Shown: positions 23,647 through 36,983 of the stretch, piece by piece
How positions within the stretch are numbered: the stretch's first letter is position 1
Layout of the letters: each line of letters opens with the position of its first letter
Source of the DNA: Astrocystis sublimbata
Lineage: Eukaryota; Ascomycota; Sordariomycetes; Xylariales; Xylariaceae
Length of the DNA: 64,000 nt
NCBI GenBank assembly: GCA_022453515.1
Contig: JAJNNY010000041.1
Location: 1 to 64,000, forward strand
Direction: 5' to 3'
The notes under the pieces: model-generated
Seen by the model: only the letters and a program-made list of their open reading frames with translations
What the model was told of the DNA's origin: nothing
Database searches by the model: none
Translations under genes and position numbers: made by a program

Positions 23647-25112
23647 TGCTTTAACGGCATCGAGTTGGCTTATAGGTTGTTGTTGTAGTTGATTATCTAT
23701 TGCTTTGCTTGTCCTGTCTTTGCCATTGTATCATTGTATCAATAATATTACCATTCAGGAGTATCAGTGGTACCGCTTAGTCTGCGCCGATGGCCGATGA
23801 AGAAGGCTGAAAATACTTGATTCTTTCAATTCACACGCCAATTGTCATGCAACCTGTCCAGTTGGCTGGCTTCACCAAAGAAATTCCATGGATGCGGGTG
23901 TCGCAGGGCTGGTGTAAGCCAACATATCACTTCCTCAGGCAAAAAGAATACTGTTCATGCCTAAGACTTGGACGAGAAGCAGGGCAGATCTCATGCACCA
24001 AAAAGACCACCCTCATTATGTCGTGGCCGCCTCTATACGTTTATAATCTGGCATTCGTGTACTTGTAGTGTGATTGGCATGAAGCTTGTATGCAATGCAA
24101 TGATAGCTTGTCAAAGATTTTGCTAACCGTAGAGTTCAGCTGAAAAATAAAATAAAAATTGCATGTCACTTAATGATACTACCCATTTTCATCCCTTGCA
24201 TTATCTATCGTGGAATGGAGCCAGTGCTGCATTGTATGCCTTTATTCTCACGTCGAAGAAGCGAGGCAAATGGAGTTGCCCGACTTGCAGTATAGACTCG
24301 AACGAGATCAAGAACATCACAAGCACTACTCAACGCACGCAGACCAGGTTCGGGTTCGGGGGCAGGATGCGAACTGTGTAAGCTTCATTCGGGATAACCA
24401 CCGAGAACAGGCCGTGATGCCAAGACTCTAGTCTTTTAGTGATACTGTTCGTCTCCTGTAGCAAGACCGTTCGGGCGACACACACGTTGGCAGATGGCAA
24501 CAAAACCGTTTCAGAAAATTTAAGTTTGTTCAAACGAAGTGCCTCATAGGGAAGTCCAATTTCGCCACGACAGCGTGGGATTTTGCGACGTTAGCCCTTC
24601 TGTTGCGATTGTTTCCCGTTTCAAATACATTTCGCCGGGGCCAAGACGGATGTTTCATACAGGGAAGAAAAAAACTGGCTGGCAGCGATTCTCACCGATG
24701 ATCCCAGCCACTCATGTCACCAAGCCTTTCCTGCCCTCCATCAAAAGAAGCCTGGGGATTATCCGGGATGAGTCCCGGCGCTCAGGATCTACCCGGGCAA
24801 GCAGCCGGGCTAAAACGCACGTCTGGAAGACCCTGCAGCAATCAAGCAAATGTTCGAAGGCGATTCTTTGTTACTTGGACAGACATATGTGCCTCTTCTT
24901 TCGCAGGGACCGTCTAAACCGCCGTACAAGCGAGCGAGGATGACGGTGGCCCAGACAGCCAAGAACGCGGTCTTCGTAAGCCGTAACCATCAGTGAAATG
25001 CCAAGAAGTCTCGCAAATTGCTACGACAATCGACGAGTGGCGCGTACGAGTACAACGCCCGCCGCCTCTTGTCCGTTCGAGCGTTTCGCCGACCATATCG
25101 CCTTGTCTTGGT

Positions 25113-25134
25113 TGTATGTATGTATGTATGTATG
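25113..25134. repeat. GTAT microsatellite
   Basis: About five and a half perfect tandem copies of the tetranucleotide GTAT. A similar GTAG tract lies about 190 bases downstream, at 25303-25322. Confidence 0.85.
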
Positions 25135-28100
25135 CCTGCTTACTGCGATGTTTAAAACGCGTACGTGCTGAGAGTCACAAGCATTGGCTGATCTGCGCCA
25201 AGCCATGGCACAACCTCTTCGCACTCGTTCGCGATCCCAGGCTGGGCAAACTGGGCTCGGCTCGGAGAGCGGTGGACGTTGCGCTTCATCTGGAAGGTAA
25301 GTAAGTAGGTAGGTAGGTAGGTACTTGCGTAGATGGAAACGTAGGATGTAATTTACAACGAGCAGCGTACGGAAAAGGAGGCAATCAAAACAATCAAGTC
25401 CTTGTCCGTCACTTCTCCCCAGATCACACACTTACTTCTTTCTGCCTTCCATATGTCCTGCTGCATATGGCACCTGGTGTAGCGTGTTGCGAATGATCTG
25501 TACTTGCCTGCCGAGGTGGATAGCTGTCCAATCCATGCAGGCAAATGCCGATCGCCCAATAATGGCGACCCATTAATTGACAAATGGAGGTTACGGTAGC
25601 ATCTCACGTAGGCACGCATATGTACAATTTTGCGTCGTGTCTATCCATCTGCGGTCGGTCTGCGTACTACGTCTATCTCGGGTGGTTGAAGCACCAGCCA
25701 AGAAATCGCTTCCGAACCAGAAAGCCAAATCATGATAACCGTAGAGCGGTGTGCTATTATTACACCTGGATTGCTTGCCTCACTTCCTAGGAAAGCCATG
25801 TGCTGCAGTACAGACACTACCCAGCTCGCCAGGTACGTGTAATTGGCAACGATGATTAGGCCTATAGCACGTAGATGTTATGGCCAGATTTCCAGGGAGC
25901 GTCCCATAAAAGACGCTTCCGACCCCGGGCAGCTGGGTGAATCCCTCGAGTATCCCTCGATAGCAGTATTGAAACTCGAATTGCACAATACATAATATCA
26001 TGTGCTAACACGGGATAACAAGGAACGCACAGCAACCTAGCATACGGGATTCGTGTCCCGTAGCTAGCCAGGTGGGTGCGTGCGTACCAAGACTGAGGTA
26101 ATTCAGTGAACTGATCCTGATGCCCATATTAACGCACCCCAAAAAGAAGGGTCTCGAGAAACAGCGGCCAGAAGGGTAGGGGAAAAAAGCCTCAAGACCC
26201 TTTCTTCTTAGGCTCCCTGCTCCCAATGCCCAATTAATGAATGCATTGGTGCGGCATATGTGTGGGTGGAGAGTGAGAAGGTGAAAGCTCGGCCTCCCCC
26301 AATCAGAAAACCCTCAATTAATCGTTTGCGTGTTCCATTTTTTTCCCTCCCTACTCCAGAACCCTTGCGCGAATAAGCCTTTTGCATCTCTCAGGGGAGT
26401 AAAATCCCGCCCCCGCGTAGAGATACCCCGAAGCTAAGCAATACGTCGCAGCTGCTATAACCGACCCCGGAGCAAAACCGGTCGGGTTCTGGTCGGCAAG
26501 GGGGGCCGCCGCGAATCCAACCAGCGCACGAGTCGTGCCCGCACCGCGCTGCGACCACTCCCGTCCCGTCCAGCAAACGCAGAACTGTCGCAGGGACGGG
26601 TCTGGAAGGGCTGAATTCGAACAGTGCCCCTGCCGATCGTCGGGAGGCGAGGACGGTGCCAGCCGTTGCGAATGCCGAAGACTACTTACCAAGAACCGCT
26701 CAGGCATTGCACATGTGGTGGAATCGAACGCTGATGCTGCTGTATTACCCTTTGGCGCCTATCTCTGTAAACATAGCCTGATCGACAATTGATCATTTCG
26801 CAGAGTGGGCGTTCTATATGACCGCTTGTGATGCCCACAGCACGGCTGCGATCCCTACTGTGTCTGTTCCTATCGCGCAGAAACTCGACGTGGTCATATC
26901 GCAAAGTGCTTGGATGCTCTCGGCGCGTGTACTATGTATGCCAAGTCGTCTTCAAATCAGCCGGTCAAACTCACAGGCTCCATTGCCACCAGGCGAGCCA
27001 GGCCCCCAGGAGCCCGTTGGCATTTGATGATCTACGTAGAAATGAAGAAGTGCTTGGCGGGAGATCATATATGGATGTATTAGGAGACGATGCCACATCA
27101 ATTATTAGTAACTGACAGGCGATGTGCAGCGGCTGGTCAGAAAGCATTGGTAGCCCCATTTGGATGGCCTACTTGCACACGTAGCTACACGATACCTTAG
27201 GCTTGTCATGTCGCCTGGGCTCATGCACAAACAGATATGACAAGACGTTACGTTACGCATACAGGTAAATTGAGGCATGACAGATTATCGTCTCTCTTGG
27301 CGTGACGACTCTCGATATCGCCCCAATGTTTCATGTCAGGGCTGTTCGACACTTCAGCATACGCGGCTCTTTGACCTTAGAGGTAAGGGCCGAGAGGCCG
27401 TAGCTGTTGATATCTGCTGCTGAACCAATATGGGACTACCTTCTCGAGCTCTCCCCAGCTCCCCTACGCCCTAACAGAAAACAACTCTGGGGTAAGAAAC
27501 GAATGCGGCGACGGTGACAGTTGATGGTCCACTCAGTCTTTGTTAGTAGGTAAGGTAGCCTGGCGGAGCTGGGAGCTGGCATGTCTGGGTTCGTGGTGTG
27601 ACTGTTCTGGTACTGAGGATCATACGAAAGAAGACTAAAGGAGATAGCGATTCAAAAACTAAAGCCTGATGATTGCCTGACAATGATGTACTTACTGAGG
27701 CAGATTTAGATGCAGAACCGAACTAATGAGGATCGTGGTTCCTACCACCTATGTATAGATGGGATACCATGAGATGACAGTGCCAATCCCGCCCACGAAG
27801 CGTATCCGCTGATACAGTAGCTATGTACTAGCAATGTACACCAACGCAGGCTAGATATTCTTGGCGTGACTTCAGCCAAGAGGCCAAATCTTGAAAGGGC
27901 GGATTTCCGAATGGGGAATGGGGATGCGTTGTTGATCCATGTCTACCCGCGCGTTGATGCTAGGGAAAGAGGCGAAGATCGGAACTGCAAGCCTCAATCG
28001 GCCGGCCTAAGTAATGTGTGTTAATTATAACAAAACAACGGACTCGGCGTATTCATTCAACTACCCGTCGAGCCCGTGTAGAGGGCGCCGTAACTAAGAC

Positions 28101-31100
28101 GGAAATCTATCTTGGCAATCGCATACTCCGGACAGACTCTTGTGTTCAATGGCAAGGATCATATAGACCCAAGCAGACAAGCTTTGCCAACGGGGTAGGC
28201 CCTTGTCATGTTACTCCAGTGGTAAGTGCGCAGGTAAGTGCGCGCGTCGTTGTACAGCTTTTATTTTGTGACAATGAGCCTCTGTTCCATTGGGCGGTGG
28301 CATTGAAGCCCGGTTATGCGACCCTTGGAATTCTAGAAGTTGTTAGTCAGGAACACGCTTGGGCTAAATCGTCGGGTTGACTAGCTTGGAGCCGATTTGT
28401 CGCATTGGCTCCAGGCTAAGTTTATAGGCGAAACCAGCTGTTGATGATTCGTACTTTACTTGGACGGTGCTTCTATCTTGTACATACGGCGCGGTGACGG
28501 CGAACTCGGCAACGATTGAGCGATGCTAGGCCGCCATCAACCGACCGAACCAAAGTTCCATATTCCATAGGATAATGTACTCAGTAGTCTGGTTCCCAAG
28601 TCCGTTCTTGCTGACTCGCGCCCCCCCACGGAGGAGTGGATAGATATCTGGCTCGGCTGGGATGCGTGTTGAAAGCGTGGACAACGGGCGGGTCGGCGTT
28701 GAGTACTCAATGACTACTCATTCGCCGAGAGACCTCTACTCGTACCGTAGGCGCATACAGTGAGAGAGATATGCTGGTACTATGTGATCACGAACGCTGC
28801 CACCAAACGAATGGACTTTGGCCTTATCTTCAGCCGTTTCAAGCTTCGACAACTATGTTTTGAGTTCGCTTACGTGCACTCGGGTTCGCGTGGGTTCGCT
28901 AGGGATCAAGTTTCATCTTGCGTGACCGTGCGTGACCTGCATCCTTGCCAACCGAGCAAGCAACCAACCGGTAGTTGATCAGATTTGTGTGTCCTGCATA
29001 TGAAGGCACGTGAGTCGAGACCGATCGACTTCTGTAGCATTGATATGCGGAAACACTGAACATGGGACGAGTCTCGCTTTGCCATAGCGAGGTAGGGACC
29101 GGATCGCTACGATATGTCAATTTGAGGTATATTTCGTCATATGGCCTGACGGTTGTTGGGGGATTCATCCTGCGCAAAAGGTGTCGTCGCCAGTGTCGCG
29201 TACGCCATACCATAATTTCCAGTCACCAAAGTCGCGGCAGGGAATGATGGTGCGAGTCGCCTTCCCGGAAATGCGAGAAACGCCGTGGGCATCACGAGCC
29301 AACTTGCCAACTGCAGCGGACCGAGATAATACATAGGGCCCAGTATAGACGCGCTTGTGACAGTAAAATTTGAAGATGGGTAATCTGCAAGATAGACAAG
29401 AGCCAAATGTCCGAATAAGAACCCATTGGCCAGTGGCAGGACTCGGCGTAGGGTGCTCGCAAGATAGTTGTAACGACTGTTGGTTAGCTTCTTTCCAAGG
29501 CCCCGTACTCCAGGACAGGAAAGCGGGTTGTCTCATCAGTCATCGAAGGTAAGTAACACAGGCGACAGGCAAATCTACCTAGGCGGAGGAGAGGAGAGGA
29601 GAGATAGCTAGCTAGCACTGTGTCTGGAATATAGCAGGCCAAGGTACTACGGGAGCATCTCCCAGCGGGCCAGTCTCGCCAGTCATTGGGCCAACGGGCT
29701 CTTCACTGACGAGACTGGCGGGACTGGCTCGACTGGGCTCGACTGGGGCCAGGTGCATCCCACCTGGGCAGCGAGCCAGCACTGTCCGAACTCCCCCAGT
29801 GCTGTCCCCGGTAATAACGCAATCACACTAGCCGACGCTACGAGCTGAACCCTTGCATGACGAATCCCAATCTGGCTATTGTTTTCCCGATGTGCTGGTG
29901 TGATTGGCCTGGAAGCAGATGAGCTATGGGGGATTTCGGCAGCATGGGGATCCCACGAGGAGTGGGCTACTGCAGTTTCTATTGCCTGTAATGCGACATT
30001 GTGTGCGTTGTTGCCACACCGTGTCTTGAAATCGTGCGCACGAGCAGCGGCAGGAGGAAGATGAGGCGGTTGAACTACCAGCTGAAGATGCTGGATGCTG
30101 GATGCTGGATGCTTCAGCGCTACGAGCGAGTCAAGCCGGAACATGAAGATCTACCGCTCCGCAACCCAACTAAATCTTCCCCCTGGGGTTCAATCAAACA
30201 CACTTGGTGGACACGGGACTTCTATGTTCATGTATGTATGAGCAGTACTCGGCCTGATTTGTCAATGGCAACGCGAAGGCAAGAGGGCAAGATTTGGGAG
30301 TGTGTGTCGGCCGAGTCGCGCGATAGCAGCCATGGCCGATCGCCCTAACACCCCGTCGTGGCAAACTTCTCACTGGTCTGTCTATGTTGAAGCGGGAGTC
30401 AAGACGGTGCCGCTTGAAACCGTATCACGGAAAATTGTCGTGGTGTATGGGCATCGCAATCCAGGAGCTAGAAAGAATTGCCGCAAGGCGCGAAGCTCTA
30501 CGAGTACATAGTACTACTATTATGTACGTCTGTACACCGAAAGGGTGGTGGGGCAACGGCCATACCGAGCGAATCCTCTGCTCTGTAGGAAACGGACAGT
30601 CGAAACAGATGGGCGAGACGCTATTCAAGTGTCTGTCTGTCTGTCCGTCGGTGAGCCCTAGCCTGATAGCACGTAGCGTGATGTTCGGGACACGATGGCA
30701 TTTCGGCAACATGTCTCCGCCCGGCGGCTGACAGAAAGGCGCACCAAGGTCGCAATGACGTAGTTTGCCAGCCACAGCTGGACAAAGACGATAAACGAGC
30801 TGGGCCTCCTGGGGTCCCGACTGGAGCTCTTCTACCATTATGATTGCAATGGATTCAACAGCGGGCTCTCACTTTGGGGCCCCTTTCAAGCAGATATATC
30901 CACGCCTTGTACCGTTTCGAGACGCTATCTCCGTATCTGCAATGTTAGCTGTGGAATACGGACAATTACACTACCTCGATCTTCCCCACGGCGAGACGAA
31001 TCATGAGTAAGCAGGACATGTGGGAATAGCTGGGGGGAACTCATACTACCCCATCACCTAGACATGTACAAGCTCGTTCCTCTGTGGAGGTGACGATGTT

Positions 31101-31570
31101 TAATTTCACTGTCAAGTATGCTCATATACATGTAGTAGGAGTTCTTGTGGTAGTACGCATAGGTACATGGTAAGGTAATAGGAGGGACCGGGCGGCATGA
31201 AAAATAGCTCAAGAGGCATTGAACGGGGCACGGTTGTTTGCGGGAGTGAATCTCGAAGATTTGACGCTGCAGCCATGTTCATTTTCGAAATGCAGCACGC
31301 GCCACAGAGAAGGGCTCGTTACTATCTTAAGCGATGCAGTTAAGACAATGGTTGCATGTGTGGCGGTTTTGAGCGTTAAATTGCTCATAGGAACAGAATC
31401 ATAACATGAGAAGACCAGAAACAGTGCTAACACGGTGTGAGGTGCTGCTACACATACGAGTACTCTTACTCCGTACCTAACGTGTATGTACTTACGAGTA
31501 GACTAGGTTTCGTGAGTCGTACCTCTCTCCTCTTGTCTGTCTGCCGCGCCCAGAAGACAGGTCCGAGAGA

Positions 31571-31592
31571 CAGCAGCAGCAGCAGCAGCAGC
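31571..31592. repeat. CAG microsatellite
   Basis: About seven perfect CAG units in non-coding sequence. Confidence 0.85.
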
Positions 31593-33439
31593 ACCTGGCG
31601 AGTGGCTCGCCTGGCTCCTGCACCATCGTATTACCACAGTTGCTTCGCACTACTCGTCGGAGGTACACATACAACCATCTCTTATCAGGCGCTGCCCTGA
31701 AGCAAAGCCGAGTTTGACCCTCGAGCTAGCCATGTACCCATTAGTGGGTAGTGCACGGTACAAGTGCAGGAGGAGCGACAACCTGAGGTGGACGGGGGCG
31801 CGCCTGGCAGGTCTGGGGATCTTTTGTGAGAACTGGGGGTTGCAGCTACCTGAATTATAAACCTAGGAGTAGTGGTATTGCGATATGGCTGGGAAGAGAG
31901 ATGATGGCCCGTGCTGCCCGCCCGTGTGCCATGTGGGCTCCACTGGCAATGTTGCTTGGGACGGGGCAGCAGACGGGGCATGGGGGCATGAGCACAGGAG
32001 CCAATGTTTTGATCGGAAAATTCTGATCAAAACAATCTCCCACCTGATCCCATCCTGACGGCGCAAGCATGCAGACGACAATTTTACTGCCGTTTCTGCA
32101 GTTGGGTCGGGGAGCCATGAGATCATGTGCGGACAAGTCAATTGAGCAGAGAGTGCTTTGTTGCAGCTCCCGAAGGCGAGTGTTGTCGCAGCCGAGCAGA
32201 GCCAATGGACAATTCGGTAGTGTTCGAGGCATATTTGACATGCGTTGCGGTCTGTCGTCATGGCAAATGAGGGAAAAGTTGAGTGAGTGATTTACGAACA
32301 TGTACTAGTACCACCACCCACCATGGCGAAGTGGGGCGCAGGAGACCTGACGCTGTATTTGGACCTGCTGCTACAGTGCGTTGGCTCCAGACATTCAACT
32401 GTGCAGGAGAGGCTCAAGCTCTTATCAATGGGTTGGGATATTGAATTGGGAAACCTTGCGCTCTCGTTGCCCGCCCTCTGCCTCGGTGATCGCAGCATGT
32501 CTGCATACCGTATCGTATTCCGTATGCACATGCACCTACAGTAGGTACTATGCGTACACACAACATTAACATGAACACACACACATTTGAATCTAGTTGG
32601 GTTGATGGGATTGCATATATGAACTGATACACTGGGATTTGTTGACTGGGTCTCGTAATCAGCATCACAAGACTTGGAATATTGTACTTGATGATTCAAT
32701 CCCTCCCGTAAACGTTGGTACCTACCTCGCCTACCCAGTCCCTCAGTGAGTGAGTGAGTGCAGGTTTAACAGTTCTGAATGGGTGAACAGCCTATGTATC
32801 TAGACAACGTGCGAGTCAACCGCTGCATTCACGCTCCTAAGGAAGGGTTGTGCAAAAGCTTCCATTGAGTTAATAGCACAAGGTTACCTAAGGTAGGTAC
32901 CTAGGGTACCCAATGTAGATAGCTAAGGGAAGTGAAAGTGAACCTTGAATACGGTTGCTCTGTTTCTGCTCTGCCGAGCTCTGCTCCAGGGCAGGTACCT
33001 ACAATGACTAGCCTGCAACAGGCCAGACGAACTGGCTCCTTATTCATCGTGGCTCTGATAGGCCGCATGCGAGAACGGAGTGGTGGGCCCGCACTGTAGC
33101 GCGAGGTCGCGAGACACCGAGCGCGATGGCCCCGGCGGTCGTGGGCTAAGACCCAACGCGGCGAGTACATGGGCAGAAGATGGGCTAAGGCCAGGCTACC
33201 TGGGCGACCTGGGCCAACGGGGCCAACATGGTCTTGATGGCCCTCTTGGTCCTGAGCATGGTCAACCTGGCTAAGGTTGCTAACCCGCCCATCCTGGTCC
33301 ATCCTGGCTGACCCTTCCCTACCTACCCTGCCAACCTGCACCCGTTTGGGAGAAGAGCTTCTTCGGCGGACCCATCCCAGCATCTTGCTTGCCCTCCGTC
33401 CTTAGTCTCTTATCCTTTAAAAAACCGCGCTGCCCGTCG

Positions 33440-33868
33440 CAATTCACGATTTTGTTTTCTCTTTTTTCTCTTACCGCGTTGAGACTTGTTCATTCGGCTC
33501 GTCAACTAATCAATAGGCTCTCGACGCTGGTGCCTTCCACCATACGCTCCCTCTCCCCCCATCCCCCACCCTCTCTAATACGTTTTCTGTTGTTCTCATG
33601 TAGGTGCAAACTCTGTCACGATCATCCCCTCCAGGTGCCCTCGGCTGCGGCTTTTAAATGAGCTGTCTTGCCCCAACAGCTGCCATTCCAGCACTGCCTG
33701 TGAATTCCCCCCCACACCTGTTATTGTCTCACCCAGCTCAAGTGTCACCTTTCGCACCTCGCACCTCCAACCCTACAGATCGCATTCAGCATCCTAACAT
33801 CTACTTTCATAGTACAAATACTGGGTTAGCGAGTAGATCTCGGCTATATCCATAGTCCCCTCGCCAAA
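33440..33868 (+). promoter_or_regulatory. Pyrimidine-rich pma1 leader/promoter
   Basis: Strong C/T bias with CTCTTTTTTCTCTTACCG and CTCCCTCTCCCCCCATCC tracts ahead of the pma1 ATG at 33869. CT-rich leaders are common upstream of highly expressed filamentous-fungal genes. The transcription start cannot be placed from sequence alone. Confidence 0.35.
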
Positions 33869-36800
33869 ATGGCTGAGTCTAATACCGCCGCTGCGCCGGC
33901 ACTCAACACGAACATCGAGTCGGGTAACTTCGACGAGAAGACAGGTCACCACCACGCTCCCGCCGCCAATGCACCGGCCAAGAAGCCCAAGGCTGAGGAC
34001 GATGATGAGGATATTGAGGATATCGATGCTTTAATCGAGGACCTTGAGTCCGAAGATGGAGGTGATGATGAGGAAGAGGAAGAGGGCGAGACGGCTGGCC
34101 AGGGCCGTACGATACCGGAGGAGATGCTGAACACCGACACCCGTTCCGGTTTGACCGACTGTAAGTAACGGCATCAAACGCCTCAACGACAGTCACTCGA
34201 CCCGACTAGCCGAAGTGACAATAGACGCTGGTAACGCAGCATCTCATTAGGCCTCCGACTAACATTGTCACAGCCCAGGTCACTGAGCGTCGTCGCAAGT
34301 ATGGTCTTAACCAAATGAAGGAGGAGAAAGAGAACCTGCTTCTCAAATTCTTCGTATGTTTGACCAATTGGCTACCCGGGACCCAACTAAATCTAACAAG
34401 GGTATGACAGGGTTTCTTCGTCGGTCCCATCCAATTCGTCATGGAGGCTGCTGCCGTCCTTGCCGCTGGTCTAGAGGATTGGGTCGATTTCGGTGTCATT
34501 ATCGGTTTGCTGCTCCTCAACGCCGCTGTTGGTTTCATTCAAGAATACCAAGCTGGTTCGATCGTCGATGAGCTGAAGAAGACTCTCGCTCTCAAGGCCG
34601 TCGTCCTACGTAACGGCAACCTGCAAGAGATTGAGGCTCCTGAAGTCGTCCCCGGTGATATCCTCCAGATCGAGGAGGGTACCATCATTCCCGCCGACGG
34701 TCGCATTGTAACTGAGGATGCTTTCCTCCAAGTTGACCAGTCTGCTCTTACCGGTGAATCCCTCGCTGTCGACAAGCACAAGAACGACAACTGCTTTGCT
34801 TCTTCTGCCGTCAAGCGTGGTGAGGCTTTCATGGTCATCACCGCCACTGGTGACAACACATTCGTCGGTCGAGCTGCTGCCCTAGTCAGCCAGGCTTCCG
34901 GCGGCAGTGGTCACTTCACTGAGGTGCTCAACGGTATCGGTACGATTCTGCTCGTCCTTGTCATCGCCACTCTCCTGGTTGTCTGGGTTTCATCTTTCTA
35001 TCGCTCCAACCCTATCGTCGAGATTTTGTCTTTCACTCTGGCCATCACCATTGTTGGTGTCCCCGTTGGTCTCCCCGCCGTCGTCACGACCACTATGGCT
35101 GTTGGTGCTGCCTACCTCGCCAAGAAGAAGGCCATTGTTCAGAAGCTGTCTGCTATTGAGTCTCTTGCTGGTGTCGAGATTCTGTGCTCCGACAAGACCG
35201 GTACACTGACCAAGAACAAGCTGTCGCTTGCTGAACCCTTCACTGTTGCTGGCGTTGAGCCTGATGACCTCATGCTTACTGCTTGCCTGGCTGCTTCCCG
35301 CAAGAAGAAGGGTATTGATGCCATTGACAAGGCTTTCCTGAAGGCCCTCAAGTACTACCCCCGTGCCAAGAGTGTTCTCTCCCGCTACATTGTCCGCGAA
35401 TTCTTCCCCTTTGATCCTGTCTCAAAGAAGGTCACTGCTATCGTCGAGTCCCCCCAAGGCGAGGTCATCACCTGTGTCAAGGGTGCCCCTCTTTTCGTTC
35501 TCAAGACTGTCGCTGAGGACCATCCCGTCCCCGAGGAGATTGATCAGGCCTACAAGAACAAGGTTGCTGAATTCGCCACCCGTGGTTTCCGTTCTCTTGG
35601 TGTTGCCCGCAAGCGTGGTGAGGGTGCTTGGGAGATTCTTGGTATCATGCCTTGCTCGGACCCCCCTCGTCACGATACTGCTCGCACTATCAACGAAGCC
35701 AAGCGCATGGGTCTCTCCATTAAGATGCTTACTGGTGATGCTGTCGGTATTGCTCGTGAAACCTCTCGTCAACTCGGTCTCGGTACCAATGTCTACAACG
35801 CTGAGCGCTTGGGACTCGGTGGTGGTGGTGCTGGCGACATGCCCGGCTCTGAGGTCTACGATTTCGTCGAGGCTGCTGATGGTTTCGCTGAGGTCTTCCC
35901 GCAGCATAAATATAACGTAGTGGAGATCTTACAACGTACGTGTTTCCTGGCGTCTCTTATTCCCTTCTGGCAAGTCTCGGAGGCATAAATTACCCTAACC
36001 GGTATCTATGCTCCGAGATACCTGCGAGTCCCTTTTTCACGATGAATTTCGTTATTTTATGCGGCAATTACTGACTCGAACGTGCTATAGAACGTGGTTA
36101 TCTGGTCGGTATGACTGGTGACGGTGTCAACGATGCTCCCTCGCTCAAGAAGGCCGATACTGGTATTGCTGTTGAGGGTGCTTCCGATGCTGCTCGCTCC
36201 GCTGCCGATATCGTCTTCTTGGCCCCTGGTCTTGGTGCTATTATTGATGCCCTCAAGACTTCGCGTCAAATCTTCCATCGCATGTACGCTTACGTTGTCT
36301 ACCGTATCGCCCTCTCGCTCCACTTGGAGATCTTCCTCGGTCTGTGGATCGCCATCCTCAACCGCTCCCTTAACATCGAACTGGTCGTCTTCATTGCCAT
36401 CTTCGCCGATGTTGCTACCCTGGCCATTGCCTACGATAATGCTCCTTACTCCATGACTCCCGTCAAGTGGAACCTGCCCAAGCTCTGGGGTCTCTCTGTC
36501 GTTCTTGGAGTCATTCTTGCTGTAGGGACGTGGATAACGCTCTCGACTCTCCTCGTCGCGGGTGAGAACGGCGGTATTGTTCAGAATAACGGTAATCTGG
36601 ACGAAGTCTTGTTCCTTGAAATCTCGCTCACCGAGAACTGGCTCATCTTCATCACCCGTGCCAACGGCCCCTTCTGGTCCTCCCTCCCGTCATGGCAGCT
36701 TACTGGTGCTATTCTGGTCGTCGATATTCTCGCCACCTTCTTCTGTCTCTTCGGTTTCTTCATCGGCCCTTACACCCACATTGTCGCCGTTGTCCGTATT

Positions 36801-36983
36801 TGGATTTTCTCCTTCGGTGTCTTCAGCGTCATGGGTGGTGTCTACTACCTTCTTTCTGACAGCGCTGGCTTCGACAACCTCATGCACGGCAAGTCTCCCA
36901 AGGGCAGCCAAAAGCAGCGCTCTCTGGAGGATTTCGTCGTTTCCCTGCAGCGTGTGTCTACCCAGCACGAGAAGTCATCGTAA
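33869..36983 (+). CDS. pma1: Plasma-membrane H+-transporting P-type ATPase
   Basis: Exons 33869-34160, 34274-34353, 34411-35935 and 36091-36983 give 929 residues, the usual length. This P3A ATPase pumps protons out of the cell and energises nutrient uptake. Seen: an acidic cytosolic N-terminus ([22 protein letters not shown]), the TGES motif in [11 protein letters not shown], membrane segments around [15 protein letters not shown] and [20 protein letters not shown], the phosphorylation motif [11 protein letters not shown] with its aspartate near residue 385, the KGAP nucleotide-binding motif, MLTGDAV and the hinge [11 protein letters not shown]. The C-terminal tail ([18 protein letters not shown]) resembles the phosphorylation-regulated autoinhibitory tail of the family. 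The last intron, 35936-36090, interrupts ILQQRGYLVG just upstream of the hinge motif and is an introner-like element; splicing it keeps phase 1. Confidence 0.97.
35936..36090 (+). mobile_element. Introner-like element copy P, last intron of pma1
   Basis: A 155-nt GTACGT to CTATAG intron homologous to the introns at 23132-23289 and 41700-41856. The core GGAGGCATAAATTACCCTAA is followed by GGTATCTATGCTCCGAG. Arms 35975-35987 and 36007-36018 pair as a hairpin with one bulged base, and inner TACC/GGTA can extend it. The branch-site block GGCAATTACTGACTC lies 15 bases before the acceptor. Confidence 0.9.

Larger units (their letters stand above)
23647..33868. other. Ten-kilobase gene-free region upstream of pma1
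   Basis: No open frame here has a recognisable motif or a convincing intron-exon structure on either strand. It contains microsatellites: GTAT at about 25113-25134, GTAG at about 25303-25322, CTGT at about 30632-30647 and CAG at about 31571-31592. The last ~450 bases before the pma1 ATG are pyrimidine-rich (33440-33600) and are probably its promoter and long leader. A tRNA-like B box near 26714 on the minus strand has no matching stem partners. Long non-coding transcripts or lineage-specific small genes cannot be excluded. Confidence 0.5.

Noticed and set aside
25100..25330. CRISPR-like or telomeric repeats
   Set aside because: These are simple GTAT and GTAG microsatellites without spacers or telomere sequence.
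26690..26770. tRNA gene on the minus strand around GTTCGATTCC
   Set aside because: B-box-like string without matching D arm and acceptor stem.
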